From the NCBI GenBank assembly GCA_964501275.1, contig CAZCSP010000004.1:1-64000 (forward strand): DNA of 64,000 bases, given 5' to 3'. The notes beneath the pieces are model-generated. The model searched no databases, had not been told where the DNA came from, and saw nothing but the letters and a program-made list of their open reading frames with translations. This document shows positions 62,237-64,000 of the stretch, in pieces. The translations under genes were made by a program, and so were the position numbers. Within the stretch, counting starts at the first letter, position 1, and each line of letters opens with the position of its first letter. This stretch comes from 55-13 sp964501275. Its GTDB lineage: Bacteria > Armatimonadota > Fimbriimonadia > Fimbriimonadales > Fimbriimonadaceae.

Positions 62237-62372
62237 TTTGGATGATCGCTGGCCCCATGCTAATATGTGGGAGGACGGCTTGTGGAATGAGGATACAAAC
62301 TTGGCGATCTAGCCTCAGGGCTGCGTCCTGTGGCGGGAGGAGGCCAACGGCTGGAGCGCCCTGAGGCAAAAA
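62237..62372 (+). repeat. Upstream flank repeat of cassette 1
   Basis: About 135 bases, strongly similar to 62895-63031. The most conserved part (from TTGGCGATCTAGCC onward) includes a hairpin CCTCAGGGC ... GCCCTGAGG (about 62313-62366) with GGAGGAGGCCAACGGCTGG inside. It ends in a run of A just before the small gene at 62384. Confidence 0.85.
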
Positions 62373-62383
62373 ATACCAAGAAG

Positions 62384-62740
62384 ATGATCAAGATAGTAGT
62401 TGTTACAGTTGCCGCGATAAGCTTGGGCGTTCAAGGGGTTAAGCCCGAGGACATTTACGTTCAATACAAGCCTGATTTCGAGATTGATGGCCGGATGATG
62501 AGGGCTTACGAATCCGCACTGATTCGACACAAAAAGTATATGAGAGCTGAAAAGGGTTTGGACGTAGATCAATTCAAAGTTTTGCTAAAGGAAGAGCCGA
62601 AATTTTTCAGAATTCACTTTGTTCCTAAGAGAGTAGCTGGCAAAAACGACCATCTAGGTTCAGGTGGAGCCCGTGCGGATATGATGTATGCCGTTGATAA
62701 AACGACCTATAAGGTCTTCTTTGCTGGGGGCGGTGGCTGA
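62384..62740 (+). CDS. Small secreted protein, cassette-borne, copy 1
   Basis: A 118-residue protein with a signal peptide (MIKIVVVTVAAISLGVQG) and no recognised domain. It shares a pattern with the gene at 63090: signal peptide, Y-V, F-x-IDGR, an Ala/Lys-rich helix, an aromatic strand (FFRIHFVPKR), then Y-x-V-x-K-x-T near the end. The coding region is clearly more AT-rich than the neighbouring rpoC, with AAA/GAA/TTT codons, a sign of different origin. It is bracketed by inverted copies of one roughly 55-bp element. Function unknown. Confidence 0.7.
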   Translation: MIKIVVVTVAAISLGVQGVKPEDIYVQYKPDFEIDGRMMRAYESALIRHKKYMRAEKGLDVDQFKVLLKEEPKFFRIHFVPKRVAGKNDHLGSGGARADMMYAVDKTTYKVFFAGGGG

Positions 62741-62744
62741 TTTT

Positions 62745-62828
62745 TTGTCTGCCTAAGGGCGCTTAAGCCATTGGCCCCGGCCTGCCGCTGACTTGCAGCC
62801 GTGAGGCTTCTTCTCAGCGCAAGACCGT
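62745..62828. repeat. Downstream flank repeat of cassette 1 (inverted relative to the upstream flank)
   Basis: Similar to 63446-63530, and in inverted orientation to the hairpin part of the upstream flank: AAGGGCGCTTAAGCCATTGG ... GCAGCCGTGAGG. The stretch 62829-62894 up to the next flank has no feature I can name. Confidence 0.75.
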
Positions 62829-62894
62829 ACATGATCCATGCATTCGTCCTCACCGTGCAGTTGGCCGATCCACACCGGATGTGGAGACATACCT

Positions 62895-63031
62895 TGGGAA
62901 GACCGTTGGCCCAGTGCTAAGATGTAGGAGGATGGCTTGTAGAATGAAGGTACAGGCTTGGCGATCTAGCCTCAGGGCTGCGGTTCTGTGGTGGGAGGAG
63001 GCCAACGGCTGGAGCGCCCTGAGGCAAAAAA
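62895..63031 (+). repeat. Upstream flank repeat of cassette 2
   Basis: Same element as 62237-62372; the last 70 bases are nearly identical (a few substitutions and one indel), ending GCGCCCTGAGGCAAAAAA. The hairpin arms CCTCAGGGC / GCCCTGAGG are fully conserved. Confidence 0.85.
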
Positions 63032-63089
63032 GTGGAGGGATATTTGTATATGATCCATCTACAGGTCAATCAGGAAAGGTAAAGCCACG

Positions 63090-63443
63090 ATGAAGCAAAC
63101 TCTATTCGTAACAGCGATGTTGTTTTCCATCTTGTTTTCAATTGGGCAGGATCCCTATGTAAATAACGAATTTGGAAAGCAGTTCGTTATAGATGGTCGT
63201 GAGATTCTAGCATTTGACAAGGCAAGAGAAAAACTCAAAACTTTAAAACCGCCAATGGAGAGGGCCTTAGATCGGTATTGGATCGGGATATCTGAGAATA
63301 ACTCAGACTATATCTTCTTCTTCTACGCTAAACCCGAGAGAGGATCTAAGCCTAGTGAATGGCCAAGCGTTAGGGGTAACGAATATCTTGTCAAGGTTAA
63401 CAAACGGACATTGGAGGCTGGCCCGTTTACACGTAGCCAATAG
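63090..63443 (+). CDS. Small secreted protein, cassette-borne, copy 2
   Basis: A 117-residue protein starting MKQTLFVTAMLFSILFSIGQDPYV, a signal peptide. It shows the same skeleton as the 62384 protein: FVIDGREILAFDKAREKLKTL, an aromatic strand IFFFYAKPERG, and EYLVKVNKRTLEAG. Overall identity between the two is low. It is AT-rich compared with the rest of the window. A ribosome site AGGAAAGG precedes ATG 63090. Bracketed by the same flanking elements as copy 1. No known family recognised. Confidence 0.75.
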   Translation: MKQTLFVTAMLFSILFSIGQDPYVNNEFGKQFVIDGREILAFDKAREKLKTLKPPMERALDRYWIGISENNSDYIFFFYAKPERGSKPSEWPSVRGNEYLVKVNKRTLEAGPFTRSQ

Positions 63444-63445
63444 GC

Positions 63446-63530
63446 TATTTTACTATCTTAGGGCGCGTAGGCCACTGGCTTCTGCCCGCCACAGCCTTGC
63501 AGCCCTGAGGCTATCTTCCCAGCCCATCCC
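63446..63530. repeat. Downstream flank repeat of cassette 2
   Basis: Matches 62745-62828 and is an inverted, diverged copy of the hairpin region upstream: TTAGGGCGCGTAGGCCACTGG ... GCAGCCCTGAGG. It begins three bases after the stop codon. Confidence 0.8.
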
Positions 63531-63587
63531 GCGTCCAACCAAGCCAGTTGGCCAAACTCCCAAAATCGATGGTTGACAAAACCTGCT

Positions 63588-63725
63588 TAATCGGAAGTCG
63601 GAAGTCGGAAGCCGGAAACCGGAAAGCGCCCAGTCTGGAGCGGCCCGTGGGTCGGCATGGCGGCATTGCGGCGTGGCGGGGTTGGGGACAACGCGCAACA
63701 AAACCGTGACGCCGCTATGCCGTAG
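63588..63725. repeat. Short heptamer repeats and GGCATTGCGG-type palindrome
   Basis: GGAAGTC-type seven-base units in tandem (63588-63625), followed by GGCATGGCGGCATTGCGG and its inverted counterpart GCCGCTATGCCG (63655-63722). No gene. Similar units occur at 61600-61630 and 26075-26130. Confidence 0.65.
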
Positions 63726-63772
63726 GACCGTCCAAAGGAACCAATTTTTCGGGCTTGCCTTCCAATAGGAAG

Positions 63773-63904
63773 ATGCAGTCGAATGTTTCCACCCAAGAGG
63801 ACATCCTCTATGCGCAACCGCCGGACTGGCTCCAATGTGCAGTCGAGGATGACGATGATCAAACCCGAGAAGACTCCGAAGAACTGACGCTGGGCTTTAT
63901 CTAG
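63773..63904 (+). CDS. Possible very small acidic protein
   Basis: A 43-codon frame, MQSNVSTQEDILYAQPPDWL then a strongly acidic tail (EDDDDQTREDSEELTLGFI). AATAGGAAG stands before the ATG. It overlaps the end of the converging hydrolase gene by eight bases. Unknown; may be chance. Confidence 0.35.
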   Translation: MQSNVSTQEDILYAQPPDWLQCAVEDDDDQTREDSEELTLGFI

Positions 63905-64000
63905 TCAGGTGGGTCTTCAGCCAGGCGATGCCGTCTTGCATGGCTTTCATGACCTCGGCGTTGCTGGATGGGATCTCATGCTTCATCCCTTCGATGTAAC
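63897..64000 (-). CDS. C-terminal end of an alpha/beta hydrolase (partial)
   Basis: The last 34 codons of a gene entering from the right edge: YIEGMKHEIPSSNAEVMKAM then QDGIAWLKTHLTR and TAA. The GMKHEI block looks like the catalytic-histidine segment and the WL(K/R)xxL ending is usual for carboxylesterase, phospholipase/carboxylesterase and dienelactone-hydrolase families. The rest lies outside the window, so substrate class cannot be given. Confidence 0.55.
   Translation of the reverse strand, partial: YIEGMKHEIPSSNAEVMKAMQDGIAWLKTHLTR

Noticed and set aside
62237..63530. Classical integron attC sites around the two small genes
   Set aside because: No GTTRRRY/RYYYAAC core pair and no integrase are visible, so I describe the units only as cassette-like.

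Overview
The window looks like a chromosomal segment of a diderm, flagellated, GC-rich bacterium. My best guess is Armatimonadota (Fimbriimonadia-like) or a close relative; this is inference. It rests on a PEP-CTERM protein, a PorV-like outer-membrane barrel, a split glycine decarboxylase (GcvPA/GcvPB), a c-di-AMP riboswitch, FliD with chemotaxis genes, and dense families of short intergenic palindromes of the kind common in environmental genomes. Housekeeping genes dominate and no prophage or transposase gene is visible. Two apparent single-base frameshifts (216-760 and 7553-9663) could be real lesions or assembly errors.

Layout. 1-10 kb: a partial tRNA and tRNA-Glu, a frameshifted YdcF-like gene, a penicillin-acylase-family hydrolase, a DUF3052-like protein, an SPFH plus zinc-ribbon membrane pair, and a frameshifted beta-propeller/M23 peptidase. 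Copies of a double-hairpin repeat lie between them. 9.8-13.9 kb: a hydrolase-fold protein without its serine, then grpE-glmM-coaX. 13.9-17.4 kb: a three-gene secreted/outer-membrane operon (Ig-like protein, PorV-like barrel, caspase-fold protein lacking catalytic residues). 17.5-24.2 kb: a HAD phosphatase, then cheW-cheA-HDOD-fliD with sigma-28-like promoters. 24.2-30.6 kb: tRNA-Ile2, a MITE-like element, an alpha/beta hydrolase, an EamA protein, trmD-rplS-lepB, a DUF4127 protein and a degenerate receiver. 30.9-33.6 kb: a perR-katG operon with a clear palindromic operator. 33.7-37.4 kb: secreted and membrane proteins, a PEP-CTERM protein and a second MITE-like element.

37.5-44.2 kb: gcvH-gcvPA-gcvPB (glycine cleavage), a hypothetical gene, then murI-alr (D-amino acids for peptidoglycan) and a lipoate ligase-family gene that may lipoylate GcvH. 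44.3-48.9 kb: mscL, the primary sigma factor, and sucD-nudix-cysteine desulfurase. 49.0-51.6 kb: a c-di-AMP riboswitch with no obvious target gene, then hisB-hisH-hisA. 51.9-61.4 kb: two small tandem membrane/coiled-coil genes, then rpoB-rpoC. 61.4-64.0 kb: a repeat-rich region with two small secreted-protein genes, each bracketed by inverted copies of the same roughly 55-bp element, and finally the end of an alpha/beta hydrolase.

Transcription signals are unusually readable. Several promoters fit TTGAMW-N17-TANNNT. In at least six genes the -10 box ends only 6-7 nt before the start codon, which implies leaderless mRNAs. Strongest candidates for new biology: the cassette-like gene pair at 62.2-63.5 kb, the Ig/PorV-like/pseudo-caspase operon, the orphan c-di-AMP riboswitch, the in-frame repeat inside gcvPB, and two natural substitutions at rifampicin-contact positions of RpoB.
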